DNA of 11,519 nucleotides from Deltaproteobacteria bacterium (GTDB lineage Bacteria; Desulfobacterota; Desulfarculia; Adiutricales; Adiutricaceae). The position numbers were made by a program, and so were the translations under genes. The notes beneath the pieces are model-generated. The model searched no databases and was not told the DNA's origin. It saw only the letters and a program-made list of their open reading frames with translations. The stretch is taken from the NCBI GenBank assembly GCA_031267005.1, contig JAIRZX010000425.1, forward strand, positions 1 to 11,519. Reading direction: 5' to 3'. Positions within the stretch are counted from its first letter, which is position 1, and every line of letters starts with the position of its first letter. This document shows, piece by piece, positions 7,401 through 11,519 of the stretch.

Positions 7401-8860
7401 TCCATCCACTCCGTGATGATATCCGCTGCCGGGTTAGGCGCGTTCTCGAACATATCGTTCCGGTAAATCAATTCGTCAATGCGCATGAGGTCTAGCGGGG
7501 AGTTGCTTCTCGCGGCGCGGATGATGCGGAGAAGGTCGCCCTTCCTCTTGCGCTTTTGGAAAGCTATCTCCTTGGCCACTGCCTTATAGTGCTCATTTCT
7601 GGCTTCCCGGCGGGCCTTCTTCCCTTCGGCCTCTTCCTTCCTGCGCTCCTTTCTGACGTCCTGGCGAGCCTTCTTCTCGGCCTCAAGCCTCGCTCGCTCG
7701 CTCGCGGCCTCCCGGCGCACTTTCTCCCTGGCCTTATACTTCGCCCGTCCCCTTTCGGCCTCCTTGCGGGCGTTCTCCTTGGCCTCGAGCCTCTTGCTCT
7801 CCCTTTCGGCCATCTTGCGCGCAATATCCTCGGCCTCGAGCTTCCTGCGCTCATTTTCGGCTTCCCGGCTGGTTTGGCGGACTATTTCCTCGGCCTCGAG
7901 CCTCTCGCGCTCCTCTTCGGCCTCGAGGCGTGCCTTCTCCCCGGCCTCGAGCCTCTCGCGCTCCTCTTCGGCCTTGAGGCTGGCCTTCCCCCCGGCCTCG
8001 AGCCTCTCGCGCTCCTTTTCGGATTCGAGGATTTTCGGCCCGCCAGCTTCTTCACGGCGGGCAGTTCCGCCGCGCCCGAGGCCCCTCGCCTCGGCCAGGC
8101 CACGGGCTTCCTCCGCCTTGCGTTCGGCGATGCGGGCGAGCCAGGCCGCGAGCGAGGATGCGAAGTGGCCTACGGGATCCGAGCCCGCTTTCTCGAAGGC
8201 GTCGAAAGCCGGGGCGTCCGAACCGTCCAGGACGCCGGACGCCGAGAGCCGGCCCAGGACGGAAGAGATGCGGCCCTTCGTTTCGTCTATCAGGCGGAAC
8301 ACGCTCTCGGCGGCGTCAGCGGAGCCCCCGTTCCCGGAGCCCGCGCCGGGAGCGCCGGGGGCATTGCGGCTGGAGGCGGGCGCCTTGCTGAACAGCCCGC
8401 CCAGCTCGGCCGCGGCCCCGGAGATAAGCCCTTCAGCGGCGCAAAGGTCCCTTAAGGCTTCCCAGCGCGCGACGGCCGGCCCCGGATTTGCCGCGGCCCC
8501 GGCGGCTATGGCTTCCAGGGTCTCGCCGGCGTCCGGGCGCAGGCTAAAGTCAAGCCGGCCCGCCGCGCCCGTCGCGTGGGCGGACAGGGCCCTCAGCCGC
8601 CGGTCCGCCCCCGTCGCGCCAGGGGCCTTCGGCCACAGGCTCCGCTCGGCCTCCGTCCAGGATGCCAGGATGGAGAGCGCCTTGGCGGCCCTTTCCTTGG
8701 GCGGCTTGCGGCAGATGAGATCCGAGGCCTGCTCCGGAGTGAACAGCCTGCATATGCGGACCGCCAGGGGGGCCCCGTTCTCCAGGAGCTGGCTAAGCAG
8801 ATCCCTTATAAGGCCTTCGTCGGCCAAGGCCGTGAGTATATTGTCGTCGAAACCGCACAT
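1430..8860 (-). CDS. Giant multidomain STAND/AAA-type ATPase (2476 aa), putative conflict-system sensor
   Basis: Visible architecture: helical N-terminus (1-270); Glu/Arg/Lys-rich coiled coil (about 275-435); lower-GC linker (435-545); acidic, Ser/Pro-rich disordered stretch ending in poly-Glu and PGPGPGPEPEP (545-830); long helical region (830-1465); alpha/beta domain with RWGSKAQGRH (about 1470-1620); P-loop ATPase introduced by NPYTPDAAG and EMFYGRESDIDEL, with Walker A GGRQLGKS (1655-1662, Lys1661), Walker B LLLLIDESD (Asp1739-Glu1740), a sensor-like strand MVLAGTH (1772-1778) and NYHPSLMQLVC (about 1838); probable winged helix (1900-1990); second NTPase-like module (2040-2280) lacking Walker Lys and interrupted by a Gly/Asn/Ser repeat (about 2158-2234). 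The FxGRE/GGRQxGKS/hhhhDE order is typical of STAND/AAA_16 switch ATPases. The ATG follows AAGGTG by 5 bases. The downstream HEPN-like gene overlaps by 4 bases, so both should be co-expressed. ATPase confidence is high; a defence role is inference. Confidence 0.9.
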   Translation of the reverse strand: MCGFDDNILTALADEGLIRDLLSQLLENGAPLAVRICRLFTPEQASDLICRKPPKERAAKALSILASWTEAERSLWPKAPGATGADRRLRALSAHATGAAGRLDFSLRPDAGETLEAIAAGAAANPGPAVARWEALRDLCAAEGLISGAAAELGGLFSKAPASSRNAPGAPGAGSGNGGSADAAESVFRLIDETKGRISSVLGRLSASGVLDGSDAPAFDAFEKAGSDPVGHFASSLAAWLARIAERKAEEARGLAEARGLGRGGTARREEAGGPKILESEKERERLEAGGKASLKAEEERERLEAGEKARLEAEEERERLEAEEIVRQTSREAENERRKLEAEDIARKMAERESKRLEAKENARKEAERGRAKYKAREKVRREAASERARLEAEKKARQDVRKERRKEEAEGKKARREARNEHYKAVAKEIAFQKRKRKGDLLRIIRAARSNSPLDLMRIDELIYRNDMFENAPNPAADIITEWMESRSGINRNRTFPLNGFSIELVSMILNGGPPGWISSRILPKVPYTYSEPDYSYPSVASAPKKAPDVMPGLNALSKESEASEPGEAPTDEPDSASQPASRDAAETTHEAIAHDACEKPAPAKDAKEGKEDKGDRGDRGDRGDRGDREEEEDKEEEEEEDKEEDKEEAKEPGPASAGPLKSPPDLSRFAYWQQPDQSDLNWTGSSISHSVDAASAKSDVTDISNTEPESAQEPAPPLAETASPPGKDESDERGGSVGTDAEVAEVGSGGDGAESGTGSATGTDGKDDVAVAATEEEEEEEEEEDASWLAELELRQKDIDALHGYLAARAVPGPGPGPEPEPAAGDASALLRGLENYLVDDGQLAALYWYSRANPGGWVGPWLAETLYLGANCRYLHHDSLRRLSELLADGPERMAAMDGRQLNLLAASLVRPGLTFQDPGLVRLLRELAPERQLRPKLGQLLAEIATRNEHGEITLGAETISEAAAEARRAEELGRLEEETERWTTNAPRQTILYALASDIFHILVSPNGELYGLVQAARAARSEAELDALEASAGEWTDYAFIQKQIQETQKLMYKSAGPRKIIARAKGKLHEKIRAAAELALRWAAHNRAGLRSRRDASVRTHLLKVLKSLSEMAGPPELPPPDQPEDAAGRALSRVLSELAGGYSASFEDEGAPEAPPPGLPELETRLRLWLLKARGPAVEAEGGGLDFACFFEALLNGKSEFENCLDQLRDGYGTHLVAAALAADPGLADGKDPGTGRSLGELLKDACGAFARGMAIELAEARDSVEEQHVGGAIQRLKRDEYSAELEAFLLAAEGVPELRERDAGEALKGRPDVMRRLASARARIRAIRAELDASAEEASAKAEARLAELKSRWAVPEDAEALVRCMIADREYAAAQDQLRRITRALEGGEPLAAAPRRRGASYAEAFYWALDSIHGRGAKADAARGEGERGGAGDGLAAVWRTLGAHKAMSSSPRRFYSARLAELLRSLGFAFDATVNLSENWKPEGRPFFWTRLALDGVAISSVLPRWGSKAQGRHAILMAWGALTSGDIVRRVGSYADDSSGSVMVLCFGRLNRASREILGRDCRRAKLCPVVVDTNLVDWLSASGLDPLERTAAVLEAGAAGGWDNPYTPDAAGAVPGEMFYGRESDIDELWNQHGSCLVYGGRQLGKSSMLLQLQRRRHRPSEGDYVLYQSARYAATLDDTVDSMLRSADLGAPGAAPGAASARIVKLLAPAPKGKCRRLLLLIDESDRLLDAERESGFARLEAYRDAMQATGRRFKMVLAGTHSVQRFRRFPNDPLKHFGTPLCIGPLDSADAFSLIERPMKALGMAFESPSLIYKALTLTNYHPSLMQLVCHALVRHVLRTGEDATWTPPFRIGKELMDGVFRNPELQEQMRARFEWTVDLDLRYRVIAYVVAFMEDSEGAGEGRAGFGAQEVLEQLKSFCPKGFGDADSGQTEILMGEMEGLGLLRRTRDRFAIKSEIILKLLLADGDLFSELEKFEGLEFPPLPGPEAIRRLIPGSAACAGLPSPLAYSVENSLRAGGCECRVIVGSEALGLSRVVPALATLFADGHREARPEDSVLVVPDDLDAKGQAEAISALFSEKSKTESGRALAVVRSSDPVKFWAVYGAAERFVARKRAPGRFFKVIGVTDAKGCLARPGAGGAGGRPGNGFGSGGEGGPGSGLGNGHGSGLGSGPGNGPESGVGNGLGRGLGSGHGNGPESGVGNGLGSGPGNGGEGGPGEVYFLERWNVNSVAALLDGAGLAADLAKGILERTGGWDSLVLPEFRSLKERKRGAERESEGSPDGGPQAEAGFKDLCGIADPPPLYRAIGHFLVSFWDSSFTEAEFPELLELHLKESGNAYPGLAPSPDEIAGAFGLLRSLTLIVPPPDDQWPQGASGAEARYWIDRRYLASLKLAAEGGSDADGPSRAGSPAEDGASDWAGLPPGGGSISGSADWSISGSAGGRVPAGFDAAPGRGGYAP
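2191..2330. repeat. 60-bp tandem repeat encoding a Gly/Asn/Ser-rich insert
   Basis: Positions 2191-2250 and 2251-2310 match at 58 of 60 bases, and a partial third copy starts at 2311. Each unit encodes 20 residues of the GSG/GNG/GPESG type. Related Gly-rich sequence extends on both sides (about 2161-2390). It interrupts the second NTPase-like module of the giant protein, between the strand ending in VIGVTDAKG and the segment starting EVYFLERWN. Confidence 0.85.
6498..6530. repeat. (TCC)11 microsatellite encoding poly-Glu
   Basis: Eleven uninterrupted TCC triplets, read on the minus strand as GAG codons for a Glu run near residue 780 of the giant protein. Expansion or contraction would change length without shifting the frame. 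Confidence 0.95.
6721..7500. other. Lower-GC segments inside the giant gene, around the acidic repeat region
   Basis: Hand counts give about 45% GC at 6721-6780, 47% at 6781-6840 and 42% at 7321-7380, against 75% at 5401-5460 in the same gene. The frame is unbroken. The two lower-GC blocks (about 6720-6870 and 7200-7500) bracket the repeat-rich acidic linker. Confidence 0.7.
6969..7013. repeat. 9-bp minisatellite encoding (Gly-Asp-Arg)n
   Basis: Five perfect copies of CTATCCCCC, with a degenerate sixth, encode GDRGDRGDR in the acidic linker of the giant protein. The adjoining stretch (about 6900-6968) is an irregular CTC/TTC/TTAT pattern encoding Glu/Asp/Lys. Confidence 0.93.
7891..8030. repeat. 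51-bp repeat within the coiled-coil coding region
   Basis: Near-identical blocks begin at 7891, 7942 and 7993, a period of 51 bases or 17 codons. They encode units such as LEAGEKARLEAEEERER. More diverged relatives continue toward about 7700 in the same Glu/Arg/Lys-rich helix. Confidence 0.8.
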
Positions 8861-8865
8861 GGGCG

Positions 8866-8871
8866 CACCTT
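8866..8871 (-). promoter_or_regulatory. Shine-Dalgarno site of the giant ATPase gene
   Basis: On the minus strand this reads AAGGTG, five of six matches to AAGGAG, 5 bases before the ATG at 8858-8860. It supports this ATG as the start of the 2476-residue protein. Confidence 0.65.
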
Positions 8872-9019
8872 GGCCGCGTCGACCGCCCCGGCGCGCCGCC
8901 GCGGGGACGGGCGGGAGCCGGAGAGGCTTCCTGGGGTGAGGGGGACGCGGCGGTCGCGCCGGAAGGGCAAAGGCTTCAGCTGGGGTTAGGGAGGAGTGTG
9001 CGAATCGCGGCGGCTGGGT

Positions 9020-9067
9020 GCCGCACCCGGATCGGTGCGGCCCTCTCTGGGAGAGGGGTTGGTTTTT
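9020..9067 (+). terminator. Double hairpin followed by T-rich tract (plus-strand terminator-like; leader structure on minus strand)
   Basis: Two back-to-back perfect hairpins: GCCGCACC/GGTGCGGC (9020-9027 and 9034-9041, loop of 6) and CCCTCTC/GAGAGGG (9041-9047 and 9051-9057, loop of 3). They are followed on the plus strand by TTGGTTTTT (9059-9067). This fits an intrinsic terminator for rightward transcription, although no plus-strand gene precedes it. For minus-strand transcripts the same hairpins fall in the leader of the giant ATPase gene. A competing hairpin GGGTG/CACCC (9016-9020 and 9024-9028) shares bases with the first one. Confidence 0.4.
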
Positions 9068-9101
9068 GCCGCTGTGCCGCAGATGCTAAAGAATCAGCGG
9101 C
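9068..9101. promoter_or_regulatory. Inverted repeat across the promoter, possible operator
   Basis: GCCGCTG (9068-9074) and CAGCGGC (9095-9101) form a perfect 7-bp inverted repeat separated by 20 bases. One arm lies in the -35/-10 spacer and the other near the predicted transcription start, so a dimeric repressor could bridge the -10. It could also be a weak RNA hairpin or chance in GC-rich DNA. Confidence 0.35.
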
Positions 9102-9111
9102 ATTATGTCAA
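9083..9111 (-). promoter_or_regulatory. Sigma70-like promoter for the ATPase/HEPN operon
   Basis: On the minus strand a perfect -35 TTGACA (9111-9106) is followed by exactly 17 bases and a -10-like TAGCAT (9088-9083, four of six matches to TATAAT). The segment is AT-richer than its surroundings. Transcription would start near 9076, giving a leader of about 215 bases before the ATG at 8860. No other comparable -35/-10 pair was found in this intergenic region for this strand. Because rlmB lies upstream on the same strand, read-through from it cannot be excluded. Confidence 0.6.
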
Positions 9112-9331
9112 GTTCGTTTAGAAGAGCCCCGGCGCTCCGTTTGCGGCGCGGGCGTTCCCGGGCAAGGCTTTGCGGCGTTCCCGCCAGCGGGGTCCGTACC
9201 CGTAGGGCGATCCCGCAGGCCGTTTCGGGAAAAGGCCCAGGTTCGGATCGGCGCCTCGGCGGGTTTAAGCCGGGGCGTGCTGTTCCGGGCGGGGCAAGAG
9301 CCGTTTGCGGCCCGCTAATCCCTGACAGGAG

Positions 9332-9391
9332 CCTGAACCTGAACTTGAGTTTGAACCGGAGGCTGACCCTGCCCCTGACCCTGGACCGGAG
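9332..9391. repeat. Degenerate hexanucleotide repeat in the intergenic region
   Basis: Ten consecutive hexamers resembling CCTGAN/CCTGCC (for example CCTGAA CCTGAA CTTGAG TTTGAA). No gene was assigned here. The period is visible in all frames and gives alternating two-residue patterns. Confidence 0.65.
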
Positions 9392-9578
9392 AGGGCAGGG
9401 CACGACGGAGGAAATCCCCGGAGGCGCCGTATCGCTTGCGCAACTGCGCGCCCTCCGCGCCCTCCGCGCTCACATGGGGCAGGAAAGGACGGGGCGGCGG
9501 GCCAGCAGAAGGGCGCTGGAGGACGGGCTCCGAAGGGCTCTGGAGGGTTCCTGAGTGTGCGGGAGGATTCAGGCCCCT

Positions 9579-9625
9579 CCTCTCGCGCGGGCACGCGCAA
9601 CGGCGCCTCTCGCGCGGGCACGCGC
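9579..9625. repeat. 20-bp direct repeat, 27-bp period, downstream of the rlmB-like gene
   Basis: CCTCTCGCGCGGGCACGCGC occurs exactly at 9579-9598 and 9606-9625, within 80 bases of the rlmB-like stop codon. It does not form an obvious terminator. Confidence 0.85.
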
Positions 9626-9657
9626 CTGCGCGCCTGTTCGTCAGGGTTCCTTCCGGC

Positions 9658-11519
9658 TCAGGCGAGCGGGAAGCGGGTCCTGTAAGCGTACATGAAGACC
9701 GCCGCCGCCGAGGAGACGTTCAGGGACTCGGCCCCGTCGGCAAGAGGGATCTTCACCAGGAAGTCCGCCGCCTCCGACACGAGCCTCCCCAGGCCCCTTC
9801 CTTCGCCGCCCAAAACGAGCGCGGAGCGCTCCGGGAAGTCGAAGGAGGCTAACTCGGAGCCGCCGGAGGCCTCGGCGCCCACTATCCAGTAGCCTTTCTT
9901 CTTGAGCAGCTTCAAGGCGTTGGTGAGGTTTACGGCGCGGGCGAAGGGCACCCTCTCCAGGCCGCCCGCCGCCGCCTTGGCGGCGGCGGGGGTTATGCCC
10001 GCGGAGCGGTCTCGGGGGGCCACTGCCCCGTGTGCGCCGAAGGCCCAGGCGGAGCGCATCACGGCGCCCAGGTTGCCCGGGTCCTCGATGTGGTCCAACG
10101 CCAGGACCAGGGAAGGGCCCTCCGGGGGAAGCGCGTCCAGGAAGTCTTCCAGATCCAGCGGGGCGAGCTCGTCGAAGACGGCGCAGATGCCCTGGTGGGC
10201 CCGTGGCGCGAAGCGCGCGAAAAACGACGGCGGCACCTTCCTCGGCGGAGAGCCCAGGGACGCCGCCTTATCCATCAAGGCCTTCACGGGCGCCGACGGC
10301 CTGCGGGTGGAACTCAGGTACAGCCGCCTCAAAGTGTCCCCGCGGGCCTCCAGGGCCTCGGCCACGGCGTTGACCCCCACCACCTCGGAGGCGGTCCCGT
10401 AACCGTTGGGCCGGTCCCCGCCGCCGGGCGGGGAGGCCGCCTCCGCCCCGGGAGCGGCGCCTGCCCTTGACGGCACGCGGGAGAACCCGGTTCCGTCGGG
10501 GTCGAGTTTCACGGGCTTGTGGAAACGGCCCGTACCGGGCATTAAGTAAGTCCCCGGCGCGTTCAGGATGGCGTTTTCCCCGATGGACCAGGCAAATGGA
10601 GCCTCGCCGTCCTGGTCCTCCAAAGCGTCGTCCCCGCCGCCGTCGCCGCCTTCGGCTTGAAGCCCTTCGCCGTCGCCGCCTTCGGCTTGAAGCCCGCCGC
10701 CGTCGCCGCCTTCGGCTTGAAGCCCGTCGCCGTCGCCGCCTTCGGCTTGAAACCCGCCGCCTTCGCCGCCTTCGGCTTGAAACCCGCCGCCGTCGCCGCC
10801 TTCGGCTTGAAGCCCGTCGCCTTCGCCGCCTTCGGCTTGAAGCCCGCCGCCTTCGCCGCCTTCGGCTTGAAGCCCGCCGCCTTCGCCGCCTCCGGCCTGA
10901 AGCCCGCCGCCTTCGCCGCCTCCGGCCTGAAGCCCAGCGGCCCGTTCGTCGTCCCGGGTCTCCTGTTCCTCGGGAGCCCGGCCCTCCAGCCCTTCGGGAT
11001 CCCGGGTCTCGGCCTGCTCGCGGTCCCGGCTCCCCAGCTCCCTGCGGTCGCGGGACTCCCGCTCCACGTCGTCCCGGTCGCCGCCCTTCGCTGGCCGGGG
11101 CTCAACCGGGGGACGGGCTTTGCCGGCCTGAGGGCCTCGCAAGCGGGCCGGCCCTTTGCCCTTGAGGGGGGGGGCGGCCCGCCCGTCGGCGGGAGCAGCC
11201 GCGCCGGGCTTGGGCTCGTAGGCGCCGAGGCGGGTGCGGGGTATCTTATTCTTGAGCTTCCTGGGAGGGAAGGGGGCGAACTCGTCCTCGGGCCCGGAAC
11301 TCCCGGCGCCCTCATAGCCCGCCCCATTGCGGGGGCCGCCCTTGGAGCGCACGTCCCAAAACGGCTTCCCGGCCCCCGGGGTTCGGGGGACGGAGCCTCC
11401 CGGGCGCCCGGTCTCCGGGCCTCCGGGCCCGAACGCCCTCCCGGACGCCTGGCCGCCGGGCTTGAAGGCTCCGGGACGCCCGGGCTTCTGGCCGCCTGGC
11501 ACGGACGGCCTCAAGGCGC
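9658..11519 (-). CDS. rlmB: TrmH/SpoU-family 2'-O-ribose methyltransferase, RlmB-like, with long repetitive N-terminus (5' partial)
   Basis: The C-terminal part (about residues 370-618, numbering from a TTG at 11512-11514) is a complete SpoU methyltransferase of about 249 residues, the usual size of RlmB. A substrate-binding-like segment (VVGVNAVAEAL) is followed by the knotted catalytic domain: motif 1 DPGNLGAVMRSA (N481, R487), motif 2 LVLGGEGRGL (E571) and motif 3 IPLADGAESLNVSSAA (S597, N599). RlmB uses SAM to 2'-O-methylate G2251 in the 23S rRNA P-loop. A TrmH-family paralogue with another target is possible. The first ~370 residues are unusual: basic Gly/Pro/Lys/Arg-rich, then Asp/Glu/Arg-rich, then nine decapeptide repeats (about 199-288). 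The frame stays open to the window edge, and the TTG has no good ribosome site, so the true start probably lies outside. Confidence 0.93.
   Translation of the reverse strand, partial: ALRPSVPGGQKPGRPGAFKPGGQASGRAFGPGGPETGRPGGSVPRTPGAGKPFWDVRSKGGPRNGAGYEGAGSSGPEDEFAPFPPRKLKNKIPRTRLGAYEPKPGAAAPADGRAAPPLKGKGPARLRGPQAGKARPPVEPRPAKGGDRDDVERESRDRRELGSRDREQAETRDPEGLEGRAPEEQETRDDERAAGLQAGGGEGGGLQAGGGEGGGLQAEGGEGGGLQAEGGEGDGLQAEGGDGGGFQAEGGEGGGFQAEGGDGDGLQAEGGDGGGLQAEGGDGEGLQAEGGDGGGDDALEDQDGEAPFAWSIGENAILNAPGTYLMPGTGRFHKPVKLDPDGTGFSRVPSRAGAAPGAEAASPPGGGDRPNGYGTASEVVGVNAVAEALEARGDTLRRLYLSSTRRPSAPVKALMDKAASLGSPPRKVPPSFFARFAPRAHQGICAVFDELAPLDLEDFLDALPPEGPSLVLALDHIEDPGNLGAVMRSAWAFGAHGAVAPRDRSAGITPAAAKAAAGGLERVPFARAVNLTNALKLLKKKGYWIVGAEASGGSELASFDFPERSALVLGGEGRGLGRLVSEAADFLVKIPLADGAESLNVSSAAAVFMYAYRTRFPLA
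10651..10920. repeat. 30-bp tandem repeat (9 units) in the rlmB-like N-terminal extension
   Basis: Nine back-to-back 30-base units, each beginning TTCGGCTTGA or a close variant, with partial units at both edges. They encode a decapeptide of the form GG(E/D)GGGLQAE. Variation is confined mainly to a few positions (Gly/Asp, Leu/Phe, Glu/Asp), so the codons are conserved in pattern. Confidence 0.95.

Larger units (their letters stand above)
8861..9657. other. Intergenic region between rlmB-like gene and the ATPase operon
   Basis: About 800 bases without a gene I can support. It contains the predicted promoter, dyad and hairpins described separately, plus short repeats: a hexamer tract (9332-9391), a 9-bp unit based on CGCCCTCCG (near 9449-9470) and a 27-bp-period direct repeat (9579-9625). 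Open frames of roughly 100-150 codons exist on both strands, but they lack recognisable domains and have shadow-like Arg/Pro/Ala/Gly composition. No tRNA, rRNA or known structured RNA was recognised. No clear minus-strand intrinsic terminator for the rlmB-like gene was found. Confidence 0.6.

Noticed and set aside
7764..8939. Plus-strand open frame of 391 codons over the coiled-coil region
   Set aside because: Its Ser/Ala/Leu-rich periodic sequence is the complement of the Glu/Arg/Lys repeat; there is no domain and it runs across the giant gene's start.
8875..8960. Long-range inverted repeat CGACCGCC (8880-8887) / GGCGGTCG (8949-8956) in the leader
   Set aside because: Only 8 bp with a loop of about 60 bases in very GC-rich DNA, so it is plausible by chance.
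9105..9554. Plus-strand open frame of 149 codons in the intergenic region
   Set aside because: No domain, Arg/Ala/Leu/Gly-rich shadow-like composition, and the hexamer tract drives its LNLNLSLN pattern. A conserved homologue would change this view.
9265..9621. Minus-strand open frame of 118 codons between the rlmB-like gene and the promoter
   Set aside because: Pro/Arg/Ser-rich with the hexamer read as SGSGS; no ribosome site or domain recognised.
10651..10920. Regular 30-bp repeats suggestive of a CRISPR array
   Set aside because: The units are contiguous with no spacers and are in frame within the rlmB-like gene.

Overview
The window comes from a GC-rich bacterium (about 75% GC in a hand-counted 60-base stretch at 5401-5460). 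All three genes I can support lie on the minus strand, so the biological reading direction is from 11519 down to 1. The genes carry many short in-frame repeats and long low-complexity linkers. The only taxonomic hint is this GC-rich, repeat-rich style. A gut-associated Desulfobacterota/deltaproteobacterium is possible, but that is a guess because no phylogenetic marker can be compared here.

Layout in transcription order. (1) 11519-9658: a TrmH/SpoU-family 2'-O-ribose methyltransferase, probably rlmB. Its 5' end is cut by the window edge. A normal-sized catalytic domain of about 249 residues sits behind an unusual N-terminal extension of about 370 residues that includes a decapeptide repeat. 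(2) 9657-8861: about 800 bases without a convincing gene. It holds a good sigma70-like promoter (TTGACA-17 bp-TAGCAT) pointing at the next gene, a 7-bp dyad straddling that promoter, a pair of perfect hairpins, and several short direct repeats. (3) 8860-1430: a giant 2476-residue protein. In order it has a helical N-terminus, a Glu/Arg/Lys-rich coiled coil, an acidic disordered linker with simple repeats, a large helical region, an unassigned alpha/beta domain, a STAND/AAA-type P-loop ATPase with intact Walker A and B, a likely winged helix, and a second NTPase-like module interrupted by a Gly/Asn/Ser repeat. (4) 1433-57: a 458-residue partner, joined to the giant gene by a 4-base GTGA overlap. 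It has an NTPase-like N-terminal half with no P-loop and a C-terminal helical region carrying an R-x4-H motif typical of HEPN ribonucleases.

The two overlapping genes look like one functional unit: a very large sensor/switch ATPase translationally coupled to a candidate HEPN RNase effector. This is the general architecture of NTP-dependent conflict (antiphage or abortive-infection-like) systems. The ATPase motifs and the overlap are visible in the sequence. The HEPN call rests on one motif and its helical context, and the defence role is inference. The operon may continue past position 1. The rlmB-like gene is an ordinary housekeeping rRNA modification enzyme and is probably only a neighbour.

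A striking side theme is repeats. Units of 3, 9, 30, 51 and 60 bp lie inside genes, a 45-bp duplication spans a stop codon, and 6- and 27-bp units lie between genes. Every unit is a multiple of three. Two lower-GC segments (about 42-47% GC in hand-counted 60-base blocks) lie inside the giant gene on either side of its acidic repeat region.
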